64,000 bases of DNA, taken from the NCBI RefSeq assembly GCF_001422735.1, contig NZ_LMLZ01000021.1, forward strand, positions 124,227 to 188,226. Direction: 5' to 3'. Numbering within the stretch: the stretch's first letter is position 1; each line of letters opens with the position of its first letter. This DNA comes from Acidovorax sp. Leaf78 (GTDB lineage: Bacteria > Pseudomonadota > Gammaproteobacteria > Burkholderiales > Burkholderiaceae_C). Positions 47,814 to 56,265 of the stretch are shown piece after piece. The notes under the pieces are model-generated. The model was not told where the DNA came from, ran no database searches, and worked only from the letters and a program-made list of their open reading frames with translations. Made by a program: the position numbers and the translations under genes.

Positions 47814-49232
47814 ATGTCTGTCAGCGTTTTCGACCTCTTCAAGATCGGCATCGGCCCGTCCAGCTCCCACACCGTGGGGCCCATGATCGCGGCGCGGCAG
47901 TTTGCGTGCCACCTGCAGGCCGGCCCGGGCCTGGCCGCGGTGCAGGGCATTGCGGTCGAACTGTTCGGCTCGCTGTCAGCCACCGGCGTGGGCCACGGCA
48001 CCGACAAGGCCGTGCTGCTGGGCCTGGCGGGCTTTGAGCCCGATACCATCGACCCGGACCAGATCGACCCGACCATCGCCGCCATCCGGGCCAGCCAGAC
48101 GCTGAACCTGCTGGGCGAGCGCACCGTGCCCTTCATCGAGAAGGAGCACCTGCTCTTTCGCCGCAAGAGCCTGCCCCTGCACCCCAACGGCATGTGCTTT
48201 CACGCGTTCGATGCGCAGGGCACGGAGATCGCCCAGCGCGAGTACTACTCGGTGGGCGGAGGCTTCGTCATCGATGCCGCCGGGGAGCGCGTGCTGAACC
48301 AGGTCGGCAGCGCACAGCCCGGCAGCGCCGGCCACGCGCAGGGCCTGCCGCACCCCTTTCGCACCGGCGCCGAACTGCTGGCCCAGTGCCAGGCCACCGG
48401 CCTCAGCCCGGCGCAACTCATGGCAGCCAACGAGGCGCACTGGCGCAGCGCCGCCGAAGTGCGCCGCCAGCTGCTGGCCATCTGGCGCACCATGGCCGGC
48501 GCCGTGCAGCGCGGCTGCGCCAGCACCGGCCACCTGCCCGGGCCGATGCGGGTACGCCGCCGCGCGGCCGAACTGCACCGCAACCTGAAGGCCCACCCCG
48601 AGGCCGCGCTGCGCGACCCGCTGTCCATGCTGGACTGGGTGAACCTCTACGCCATGGCCGTGAATGAAGAAAACGCTGCCGGCGGCCGCGTGGTGACCGC
48701 TCCCACCAACGGCGCCGCGGGCGTGATCCCGGCGGTGCTGCACTACTACGTCAACTTTCTGCAAGGCGCCCGGGAAGGCAGCGCCGCCAACGAGGATGGC
48801 ATCGCCACCTTTTTGCTCACCGCAGGCGCCATTGGCATCATCTACAAGGAAAACGCGTCTCTGTCGGGTGCCGAGGTGGGCTGCCAGGGCGAGGTGGGCG
48901 TGGCCTGCTCGATGGCCGCGGGCGCCCTGGCCGCCGTGATGGGCGGCACGCCCGAGCAGATCGAGAACGCCGCCGAGATCGGCATGGAGCACAACCTGGG
49001 CATGACCTGCGACCCCGTGGGCGGCCTGGTGCAGATCCCCTGCATCGAGCGCAACGCCATGGGCGCCATCAAGGCCATCAACGCGGCCCGCATGGCGCTG
49101 CGGGGCGACGGCCAGCACGTGGTGTCGCTGGACAAGGTCATCAAGACCATGATGCAGACCGGCGCGGACATGAAGGTCAAGTACAAGGAAACCTCGCGCG
49201 GCGGCCTGGCGGTGAATGTTGTGGAATGCTGA
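47814..49232 (+). CDS. sdaA: L-serine ammonia-lyase, iron-sulfur type
   Basis: Deaminates L-serine to pyruvate with an oxygen-sensitive [4Fe-4S] cluster; 472 residues, single chain as in gammaproteobacteria. The family start [20 protein letters not shown] is exact. The cluster domain has the segment [20 protein letters not shown], and Cys residues sit at [24 protein letters not shown] and ENVVEC-like end positions. It follows the RidA-like gene by 418 bp. An amino-acid binding protein gene follows. Probably used to grow on serine or to limit its excess. Confidence 0.95.
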   Translation: MSVSVFDLFKIGIGPSSSHTVGPMIAARQFACHLQAGPGLAAVQGIAVELFGSLSATGVGHGTDKAVLLGLAGFEPDTIDPDQIDPTIAAIRASQTLNLLGERTVPFIEKEHLLFRRKSLPLHPNGMCFHAFDAQGTEIAQREYYSVGGGFVIDAAGERVLNQVGSAQPGSAGHAQGLPHPFRTGAELLAQCQATGLSPAQLMAANEAHWRSAAEVRRQLLAIWRTMAGAVQRGCASTGHLPGPMRVRRRAAELHRNLKAHPEAALRDPLSMLDWVNLYAMAVNEENAAGGRVVTAPTNGAAGVIPAVLHYYVNFLQGAREGSAANEDGIATFLLTAGAIGIIYKENASLSGAEVGCQGEVGVACSMAAGALAAVMGGTPEQIENAAEIGMEHNLGMTCDPVGGLVQIPCIERNAMGAIKAINAARMALRGDGQHVVSLDKVIKTMMQTGADMKVKYKETSRGGLAVNVVEC

Positions 49233-49379
49233 CGCACACCACCAAGTCCGCTTACCACTGACGCGGCGCCAGTACACAATCCGCGCTCAGCACACCGTGC
49301 GGTTTCGGCCCGGGTGTCCCGGCCAGCGCCCCGCGGCGCCGGTCACAGCCTCGCTTTTTTCCTTTCCTTCGTCTTTCTC

Positions 49380-50282
49380 ATGAAAATCTCCTCGATGCTG
49401 CGCCCCTGGGCGCTGATGGCAGCCCTGGCGTTTGCCGCCAACGCCCCCGCCTGGGCCGAAGACACCCTGGGCCGGATTGCCAGCTCGGGCGAGCTGCGCC
49501 TGGGCCACCGCGAAAAGTCCCTGCCGTTCTCGTACAAGGACGCCAGCTCCGGCAAGGTGCAGGGCTACACGGTGGACATCTGCCTGCAAATCTATGAAGA
49601 AATCAAGAAAGAGCTCAAGCGGCCCGACCTGAAGCTGACCTACCTGCTGGTCGACGGCAAGAACCGCATCACCGACGTGAAAAACAACGTGGTGGACCTG
49701 GAGTGCGGCGGCACGGCCAACACCGCCGCGCGCCAGAAGGAAATCGCCTTCAGCCACCACATCTTCGTGGCGTCGTCCGCGTTTTTGGTGAAAAAGACCT
49801 CCGGCATCAAGACGCTGGACGACCTGCAGGGCAAGAAGATCGCCGTGCAGGGCAAGACCACCAACGAAAACCTGCTCAAGGCCAACGAACGCACCTTTGC
49901 GCGCAAGTTCAACTACGTGCCGGTCGACAGCACGCTGGATGCCGTGAACGCCCTGGCCAAGGGCGACGCCGACGCCGCGTTCGCTGACGACGCGGGCATC
50001 TGGATTCCGCTCACCCGCCTGGGCAAGTCCATGGACGAGTACCAGTTCCTGGAAAAGCGCCTCTCGGTCGAGCCCTACAGCATCGGCCTGCGCCGCGAAG
50101 ACCCCAAGTTCAAGGAACTCGTGGACCGCGTCACCCGCCGCATGATCCAGAACGGCGAATTGGCCGCCTTGTACAAGAAGTGGTTCAGCTCCGAACAGGG
50201 CACGCTGCTGCCCATGAGCGTCTTCATGAAGGAAGCCCTGCGCCGGCCGAGCGACATCGGGGTGGAGCAGATCGCGTTTTAA
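49380..50282 (+). CDS. amino-acid ABC transporter substrate-binding protein, GltI-like
   Basis: A 300-residue periplasmic binding protein with signal peptide ending APAWA. Family 3 features: LGHREKSLPFSYKD, VQGYTVDICLQIYEE, VDLECGGTANTAARQ and FADDAGIW. Best fit is the glutamate/aspartate-type GltI group. No permease or ATPase genes are adjacent, so it is an orphan subunit or serves a transporter elsewhere. It lies behind sdaA; the pairing may reflect use of serine or related acids. The start at 49380 has the signal peptide. Confidence 0.88.
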   Translation: MKISSMLRPWALMAALAFAANAPAWAEDTLGRIASSGELRLGHREKSLPFSYKDASSGKVQGYTVDICLQIYEEIKKELKRPDLKLTYLLVDGKNRITDVKNNVVDLECGGTANTAARQKEIAFSHHIFVASSAFLVKKTSGIKTLDDLQGKKIAVQGKTTNENLLKANERTFARKFNYVPVDSTLDAVNALAKGDADAAFADDAGIWIPLTRLGKSMDEYQFLEKRLSVEPYSIGLRREDPKFKELVDRVTRRMIQNGELAALYKKWFSSEQGTLLPMSVFMKEALRRPSDIGVEQIAF

Positions 50283-50285
50283 CGC

Positions 50286-50372
50286 TCCCCCTGAGTCGCT
50301 TCGCGCCCTCCCCCGGAGGGGGACGCACCCGGTGGCCTGGCGAAGCCAGTTCCACGGGTGCCCTCGCTTGGA
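50286..50372 (+). repeat. structured ~90 bp repeat, family B copy 2
   Basis: Starts 4 bp after the GltI-like stop. First hairpin CCCTCC-CCC-GGAGGG. Long stem GCACCC-g-GTGG-c-CTGGC-GAA-GCCAG-tt-CCAC-GGGTGC. Compensatory changes relative to the other copies preserve the pairing. Confidence 0.85.
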
Positions 50373-50551
50373 GCGTGCCAGTTGCGTAGGCTGCGCGCTG
50401 AACCAAGAAAGGTCGTACACCTTCACCAAGCCTCCGCCACAGAGCGGAACGCATCCTGTCTCTGGCACCGCCCCCCTTTCCCACGAGAACACGGGCTGCC
50501 GGCAATTTGGCTCGCCAGCCGCCGCGCCGGCCCATGGGAGAATCTCACCCC

Positions 50552-51391
50552 ATGACCCCACAGCAATACGTACAGCAAAAAGCCGTGGCCTCGGGCAGCA
50601 GCTTCTACTACGCTTTTTTGTTCCTGCCGGCGCCGCGCCGCGCCGCGATCACGGCGTTTTACGCGTTCTGCCGCGAAGTGGATGATGTGGTGGACGAAGT
50701 CTCCGACCCGGGCGTGGCCCGCACCAAACTCGCCTGGTGGCAGGCCGAAGTGGCCAAGTCCTATACAGGCCAGCCCACCCACCCCGTGATGCAGGCCCTG
50801 ATGCCGCACACGGCCGAATACGGCATCGAACAACGCCACCTGCAGGCCGTCATCGACGGCTGCCAGATGGACCTGGAGCAGACGCGCTACCTCGACTTTG
50901 CAGGCCTCAAGGGCTACTGCCACCTGGTGGCGGGCATCGTGGGCGAAGTCACGGCGCGCATCTTCGGCCAGACCGACGAGCGCACCACCCAGTACGCCCA
51001 CACCCTGGGCCTGGCCTTCCAGCTCACCAACATCATCCGCGACGTGGGCGAAGACGCCATGATGGGCCGCATCTACCTGCCGGTCAGCGAGCTGCAGCAG
51101 TTCGACGTGAAAGCGCACGAGATCTTGAAGCGCACGTACTCTGACCGCTTCACCGCGCTGATGCGCTTTCAGGCCGAGCGTGCCCACCGCCTCTACGACG
51201 AGGCCCTGGCCCTGCTGCCCGCTGCGGACCGCCGCGCGCAAAAGCCCGGCCTCATGATGGCCAGCATCTACCGCACGCTGCTGCGCGAGATCGAGCACGA
51301 AAACTTCCAGGTGCTGCACCAGCGCATCCGCCTCACCCCCCTGCGCAAGTTCTGGCTGGCGTGGAAGGTGCAGGCCCTGGGCAGGATGTGA
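50552..51391 (+). CDS. hpnD: presqualene diphosphate synthase HpnD
   Basis: Joins two farnesyl diphosphates to presqualene diphosphate, the first step of the HpnCDE route. 279 residues. Asp motifs: FCREVDDVVDE and NIIRDVGEDAMMGRIYLP. The start at 50552 (MTPQQYVQQKAVASGSSFYY) is typical; the frame upstream is not coding. hpnE follows 37 bp downstream on the same strand. Confidence 0.93.
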   Translation: MTPQQYVQQKAVASGSSFYYAFLFLPAPRRAAITAFYAFCREVDDVVDEVSDPGVARTKLAWWQAEVAKSYTGQPTHPVMQALMPHTAEYGIEQRHLQAVIDGCQMDLEQTRYLDFAGLKGYCHLVAGIVGEVTARIFGQTDERTTQYAHTLGLAFQLTNIIRDVGEDAMMGRIYLPVSELQQFDVKAHEILKRTYSDRFTALMRFQAERAHRLYDEALALLPAADRRAQKPGLMMASIYRTLLREIEHENFQVLHQRIRLTPLRKFWLAWKVQALGRM

Positions 51392-51428
51392 GCGCGTCCC
51401 CTCCATCTGAACGACTGGAAGTACTGAG

Positions 51429-52745
51429 ATGAAAGTCGCCGTCATCGGCGCCGGCTGGGCCGGCATGGCTGCGGCCATCGCGCACGCGCAGGCGCGGCGC
51501 GATGTCACGGTGTTCGAAGCCGCCCGCACCGTGGGCGGCCGGGCGCGTGCTGTGCCCGCCACCCTGCCAGGGGGCAAGGCTGCCACGCTCGACAACGGCC
51601 AGCACATCCTCATCGGCGCCTACGCTGAAAGCCTGCGCCTGATGCGCCTGGTGGGGGTGGACGCGGGCACCGCGCTGCTGCGCCTGCCGCTCACGCTGCA
51701 TTTCCCAGACGGCCAGGGGCTGCAGCTGCCCGACCTGCCACCACCGCTGGACGCGCTGCTGGGCATCGTGCGCGCCAAGGGCTGGAGTCTTGGCGACAAG
51801 CTGGCGCTGCTGCGCACGGCCACCGCGTGGCAGCTCAAGGGCTTCCGCTGCGCGCCCGCGACCTCGGTGGCCGACCTGTGCGCGCCGCTCACGCCCCGGT
51901 TGATGGCCGAGTTCATCGACCCGCTGTGTGTGTCGGCGCTGAACACCCCCGCGCACGAGGCCAGCGGCCAGGTGTTTTTGCGCGTGCTGCAAGACAGCCT
52001 GTTCAGCGGGCGCGGCGGCTCCAACCTGCTGCTGCCACGCGTTGACCTGGGCGCGCTGTTCCCCGAGCCTGCAGTGCGCTGGCTGAAGGCCCAGGGCCGC
52101 CACCAGGTCATCACCGGCCAGCGCGTGCAGCGACTGCAGCCGCAGCCTGGGGGACGCTGGCAAGTGGTCGGTGCGACCGGGCCGTTTGGCACCGCTGAAG
52201 ATTCGCCGGTGTTCGACCACGTGACCCTCGCATGTCCGTCGTGGGAGGCCAGCCGGCTTGTGGGCGGCTTGGCCGGCGAGGCCGGTTTGGCGAGTGCCGG
52301 CCCGTGGAGCGCGTTGGCAGGCGCCCTGCGCTTCGAGGCCATCACCACCGTCTATGCCTACGCCCAAGGCGCGCGCCTGCCCCAGCCCATGCTGGCACTG
52401 CGCAGCGCGCCGCACAGCCCCGCGCAGTTTGTGTTCGACCGCGGCCAGCTGGACGGCCAGCACGGGCTGCTGGCCTTCGTGGTGAGCGCCAGCGACGGCG
52501 AGCGCTCCCAGATCGAGCAACAGGTGCTGCAGCAAGCGGCCGCGCAGCTGGGCATCAGCGCCTTGCAGCCCGTGCAGACCGTGGTGGAAAAACGAGCCAC
52601 CTTCGCCTGCACCCCCGGCCTCGCGCGCCCCGGCCTGCAGGTGCTGCCCGGCCTGACGGCCTGCGGCGACTATGTGGACGGCCCCTACCCCGCCACGCTG
52701 GAAGGCGCGGTGCTCAGCGGCACTGCGGTGGCGGCCAGCGTCTGA
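51429..52745 (+). CDS. hpnE: hydroxysqualene dehydroxylase HpnE
   Basis: An FAD enzyme that reduces hydroxysqualene to squalene, the last step of HpnCDE. 438 residues. The N-terminal FAD fold is VAVIGAGWAGMAAAIAHA followed by VFEAARTVGGRARA, and the C-terminal part closes with GDYVDGPYPATLEGAVLSG, as in amine-oxidase-like flavoproteins. It is in an operon with hpnD. No squalene-hopene cyclase gene is in the window. Confidence 0.9.
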   Translation: MKVAVIGAGWAGMAAAIAHAQARRDVTVFEAARTVGGRARAVPATLPGGKAATLDNGQHILIGAYAESLRLMRLVGVDAGTALLRLPLTLHFPDGQGLQLPDLPPPLDALLGIVRAKGWSLGDKLALLRTATAWQLKGFRCAPATSVADLCAPLTPRLMAEFIDPLCVSALNTPAHEASGQVFLRVLQDSLFSGRGGSNLLLPRVDLGALFPEPAVRWLKAQGRHQVITGQRVQRLQPQPGGRWQVVGATGPFGTAEDSPVFDHVTLACPSWEASRLVGGLAGEAGLASAGPWSALAGALRFEAITTVYAYAQGARLPQPMLALRSAPHSPAQFVFDRGQLDGQHGLLAFVVSASDGERSQIEQQVLQQAAAQLGISALQPVQTVVEKRATFACTPGLARPGLQVLPGLTACGDYVDGPYPATLEGAVLSGTAVAASV

Positions 52746-52852
52746 CGGCCGCGCCCCCCGGGAAAACCCCAGGCCGACTGACAGCATTCCGAAAGCCCGC
52801 AGCGCGCACCATCGCGTTCTGTCATGCCTACCTGGCTTTCTCGGAGACACAC

Positions 52853-53866
52853 ATGCCCATCGACCCACAATTCCCCCACCACCTGCACCCCACCCGGCGC
52901 CACCTGCTGGGCGCTGGCGGCGCCCTCGCGCTCGGCGGCATGCTGCCCACGCTGGCGTCGGCCCAGGCCGCCTGGCCCGCCAAGTCGATCCGCTTCGTCG
53001 TGCCATTTGCACCGGGCGGCAGCTCCGAGATCGTTGCGCGCTCCACCGCGGCCGAGCTGACCAAGACGCTGGGCCAGAGCGTGTTCGTGGACAACAAGCC
53101 CGGCGCCGCCGGCAACATCGCCATGTCGGAGGTGGCGCGCGCCGACGACCAGCACACTGTCATCCTGGGCCACATCGGCACGCTGGCCGTCAACCCCTAC
53201 ATCTTCGACAAGCTGCCCTACGACGCCAACAAGGACTTCAAGCCCGTGAGCCTGCTGGCCAAGGTGCCCAGCCTGTACGTGGTGCACCCCGACGTGCCGG
53301 CCAAGAACCTCAAGGAGTTCATCGCCTACGCCAAGAAGAACCCCGCCAAGCTCAGCTACGGCTCGGCAGGCAACGGCAGCGCGGGCCACCTCGCGTTCGA
53401 ATACCTCAAGATGACGGCCGAGATCTTCATGCTGCACGTGCCCTACCGCGGCACCGGCCCCATGATGACCGACCTGCTCTCGGGCCGCCTCGACGCCGCC
53501 GCCGTGGGCGCCGCGGCCCTGCTGCCTTTCATCAAGTCGGGCAAGGTGCGCTGCATCGCCACCGGCTCGGCCCAGCGCCTGCCCCAGCTGCCCGACGTGC
53601 CCACCGTGGCCGAGCAGGGCTTCCCGGGCTTTGAGATGACCCAGTGGTACGGCATGCTGGCCCCGGCCACCCTGCCCAAGGAGCACCTGGACAAGCTGGC
53701 CATCGAAACCGCCAAGGCCGTCAAAGCGCCCGATTCATTGAAGCGCCTGAACGGCGACGCCGCCGAGGCCATCGGCGGCACGCCCGCGCAGTTCGCGCAG
53801 TTCATCGCGGCCGAGCAGGCCCGTTGGCAAAAGGTGCTCAAGCGCGCGCAGGTCAAGCCGGACTAG
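52853..53866 (+). CDS. Bug/TctC family substrate-binding protein
   Basis: A 337-residue periplasmic binding protein for carboxylates or related small molecules. A twin-arginine-like signal TRRHLLGAGGALALGG ends near ASAQA. Family motifs: RFVVPFAPGGSSEIVAR, VDNKPGAAGNIAMSEV, YGSAGNGSAGHLAFE, VPYRGTGPMMTDLLSGR. The tctD and tctE genes follow, which suggests that it feeds or informs that two-component system. No tctAB permease genes are present. Ligand unknown. Confidence 0.9.
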   Translation: MPIDPQFPHHLHPTRRHLLGAGGALALGGMLPTLASAQAAWPAKSIRFVVPFAPGGSSEIVARSTAAELTKTLGQSVFVDNKPGAAGNIAMSEVARADDQHTVILGHIGTLAVNPYIFDKLPYDANKDFKPVSLLAKVPSLYVVHPDVPAKNLKEFIAYAKKNPAKLSYGSAGNGSAGHLAFEYLKMTAEIFMLHVPYRGTGPMMTDLLSGRLDAAAVGAAALLPFIKSGKVRCIATGSAQRLPQLPDVPTVAEQGFPGFEMTQWYGMLAPATLPKEHLDKLAIETAKAVKAPDSLKRLNGDAAEAIGGTPAQFAQFIAAEQARWQKVLKRAQVKPD

Positions 53867-53871
53867 AGAAG

Positions 53872-53956
53872 CCCCCCTGAGCCGCTTGGCGTCTTCCCCC
53901 CAGGGGGACGCCACCCGTGGCCGGGCAAAGCCCGCTCCACGGTGGCGCTGGCTGCG
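53872..53956 (+). repeat. structured ~90 bp repeat, family B copy 3
   Basis: Starts 6 bp after the Bug protein stop. First hairpin GGCGTC/GACGCC. Long stem CGCCACC-c-GTGG-c-CGGGC-AAA-GCCCG-ct-CCAC-GGTGGCG. The inner stem differs in sequence from other copies but pairs fully. Confidence 0.85.
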
Positions 53957-54021
53957 GGCGCGCCAGTGCCAACGGCTTGCGCGCGGGCTGGACCACGCAC
54001 AACGGCATTAGCATCCCACCC

Positions 54022-54702
54022 ATGCGCATCCTCCTGGCCGAAGACGAACACAGCCTGGGCACCTGGCTCAGCCGGGCGCTGGAGCATGCGGGCATTCAGG
54101 TGGAATGGGTGAGCGACGGCCGCGTGGCCGACAAGTCGCTGCAGCAGCACGACGACTACGACGCACTGGTGCTGGACCTGGGCCTGCCGGGCATGGACGG
54201 GCATGCGGTGCTGCAGCGCCTGCGCGACCGGGACCAGCGGCTGCCCACGCTGATCCTCACCGCACGCGATTCGCTGGACGAGCGCGTGCGGCTGCTCAAC
54301 GCGGGGGCCGACGACTTTCTGGCCAAGCCGTTCGAGCTGGCCGAGCTGGAGGCCCGGCTGCACGCCCTGGTGCGTCGCGCACGCGGCACTGACCCACCAC
54401 GCCTGGCCTGCGGCCCGCTGGCCTACGACACCGCCCGCAAGCAGTTCGTGCTGCACGGCGAGCCGCTGGCCCTGTCGCCGCGCGAGCAGGGTGTGCTGCG
54501 GGTGCTGGTGCAGCGCAGCGGTGAGCCGTTTTCCAAGCAGCAGATCCTGGACCGCGTGTTCGTGGGCGATGAAGACGTGCACCCCGAGGCGGTGGAAGTG
54601 TTCGTGCACCGCCTGCGCAAGCGGCTCGACGGCAGCGGCGTGCGCATCGTCACGCTGCGGGGCCTGGGCTATGCGCTGGAGGCTGGTGATGTTCCCCCCT
54701 GA
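54022..54702 (+). CDS. tctD: OmpR family response regulator, TctD-like
   Basis: A 226-residue response regulator. Receiver: ILLAEDE acidic pair, phospho-acceptor Asp in LVLDLGLPGMDG, Thr in ILTARDS, Lys in DDFLAKPFEL. C-terminal winged helix: LSPREQGVLRVLVQRSG and VEVFVHRLRKRLDG, ending LRGLGYALEAGDVPP. The start at 54022 (MRILLAEDE) is exact. The TGA stop lies inside repeat copy 4. Next to TctC-like genes, it probably controls carboxylate uptake. Confidence 0.9.
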   Translation: MRILLAEDEHSLGTWLSRALEHAGIQVEWVSDGRVADKSLQQHDDYDALVLDLGLPGMDGHAVLQRLRDRDQRLPTLILTARDSLDERVRLLNAGADDFLAKPFELAELEARLHALVRRARGTDPPRLACGPLAYDTARKQFVLHGEPLALSPREQGVLRVLVQRSGEPFSKQQILDRVFVGDEDVHPEAVEVFVHRLRKRLDGSGVRIVTLRGLGYALEAGDVPP

Positions 54703-54780
54703 GCCGCTGCGCGTCTTCACCCCTGCGGGGGGACGCCACCGGTGGACTGGCGGAGCCAGATCCACGGTGGCGCTCGCTTG
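54694..54780 (+). repeat. structured ~90 bp repeat, family B copy 4, overlapping the tctD stop
   Basis: Begins CCCCCCTGAG, and its TGA is the tctD stop codon. First hairpin GCGTC/GACGC. Long stem CGCCACC-g-GTGG-a-CTGGC-GGA-GCCAG-at-CCAC-GGTGGCG. It lies inside the tctD-tctE operon. Confidence 0.85.
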
Positions 54781-54840
54781 CGCCGCGCCTGCATCGACGG
54801 CCCGGCGCCATGACCGGCATGGGGCGCCGCTGTGGCCCTG

Positions 54841-56265
54841 ATGCAGCGGCTTCGCCGTGCCAGCCTCTGGCGCCTTCTCGCCTGCCTGCTGCTGCCGCTG
54901 CTGGCGGTGGTGACCGGCGTGGAGCTGTGGATGACGCGGCACGACGCGCTGGAGGCCGCCAACGCGGCGTACGACCGGTCGCTGCTGGGGGCGCTCAAAT
55001 CCATCGATGCCAACATCTCCACCGCGTCCGGCGGCCTGTCGGCCGAGCTGCCCTACACCATGCTCGAATTCTTTGAGCTGACCGCCAGCGGGCGCGTGTA
55101 CTTTCGTGTGGCATCGTCCGATGGGCTGGTGGAGCTGGGCAACGCCGACCTGCCCCTGCCGCCGGGCGCGCTGGAGACCGGCGTGCCGCGCTTTTACGAC
55201 GCCACCTACTTCGGCGAGTCGGTGCGGCTGGCCGCGTACCGCCGCGCGGTGGACGGGCCTGCCGCAGCCACGGGCTCGAACCCCAGTGCGACCACAGGCT
55301 CGCCCCCTGAGTCCGCCAGCGTGCTGGTGCAGGTGGCCGAAAGCACGCAGTCGCGGCAGGACTTCACCCGCCGCTTCGTGCGACGCGCGGCGCTGCGCGA
55401 CGGCCTGGTGCTGGCGCTGATGGTGCTGGGCACAGGGGCCACGCTGGCTCTGGCGCTGCGTCCCCTGGCCCGCCTGGCCCGCGAGGTCCAGGCCCGCAGC
55501 CCCGACGACATGACGCCCATCGCTGGCGATGACCTGCCCGCCGACATCCGCCCGCTGGTCACCGCCGTCAACGCGCAGATGGGCCGCACGCAAGGCCTGG
55601 TGGCGCAGCAGCGGCAGTTTCTGGACGACGCATCGCACCAGTTGCGCACGCACCTGACCACGCTGCAGATGCAGATCGACTACGCCCGCCGCGAGCCCGA
55701 CGCGGCCCGGGTGCAAGACACGCTGGCGGCCCTGGGCAACGAGATCGCGCGGGCCACGCGCAGCACCCAGCAACTGCTGGCCCTGGGCCGCAGCGACACC
55801 GCCGCCGTGGACCTGGCCCCGTGCGACCTGGCCGCGCTGCTGCGCACCGTGGCGCTGGAGCTGCTGCCCCAGGCCCGCGCCAAGCAGATCGACTTCGGCA
55901 TCCACACCGCCACGGCCGACATCGCCGCGGTGGCCGACAGCGGCCTGCTGCGCGAGGCGCTGACCAACCTGGCCGCCAACGCGATCGCCTACACCCCGCA
56001 GCGCGGCACCATCACGGTGTCGGCCGCCGGCGACAGCCTGGGCTGGAGCCTGAGCGTGGAAGACAACGGCCCCGGCCTGTCGCCCGAAGAGCGCGACGCG
56101 CTGGGCCACCGCTACCGGCGCGGCTCGCAGGCCGTGGCCGGCGGATCGGGCCTGGGGCTGGCCATCGCCCGCTCCATCGCCGAGCGCCACCGCGGCCGCC
56201 TGCGACTGGAGGCACGCAGCGACGGCCCAGGCCTTCTGGCCATACTCTGGTGGCCACGTTCATGA
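54841..56265 (+). CDS. tctE: sensor histidine kinase, TctE-like
   Basis: A 474-residue kinase partner of tctD. Two membrane helices (about 10-31 and 186-206) flank a periplasmic sensor region of the TctE type. The H-box is DDASHQLRTHLTTLQMQ: the usual Pro after RT is His, an uncommon change. The catalytic core has NLAANAIAYTP, DNGPGLSPEER and GSGLGLAIARSI. A GTG at 54832 is an alternative start; ATG at 54841 is used. Its stop overlaps the next start (ATGA). Confidence 0.88.
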   Translation: MQRLRRASLWRLLACLLLPLLAVVTGVELWMTRHDALEAANAAYDRSLLGALKSIDANISTASGGLSAELPYTMLEFFELTASGRVYFRVASSDGLVELGNADLPLPPGALETGVPRFYDATYFGESVRLAAYRRAVDGPAAATGSNPSATTGSPPESASVLVQVAESTQSRQDFTRRFVRRAALRDGLVLALMVLGTGATLALALRPLARLAREVQARSPDDMTPIAGDDLPADIRPLVTAVNAQMGRTQGLVAQQRQFLDDASHQLRTHLTTLQMQIDYARREPDAARVQDTLAALGNEIARATRSTQQLLALGRSDTAAVDLAPCDLAALLRTVALELLPQARAKQIDFGIHTATADIAAVADSGLLREALTNLAANAIAYTPQRGTITVSAAGDSLGWSLSVEDNGPGLSPEERDALGHRYRRGSQAVAGGSGLGLAIARSIAERHRGRLRLEARSDGPGLLAILWWPRS

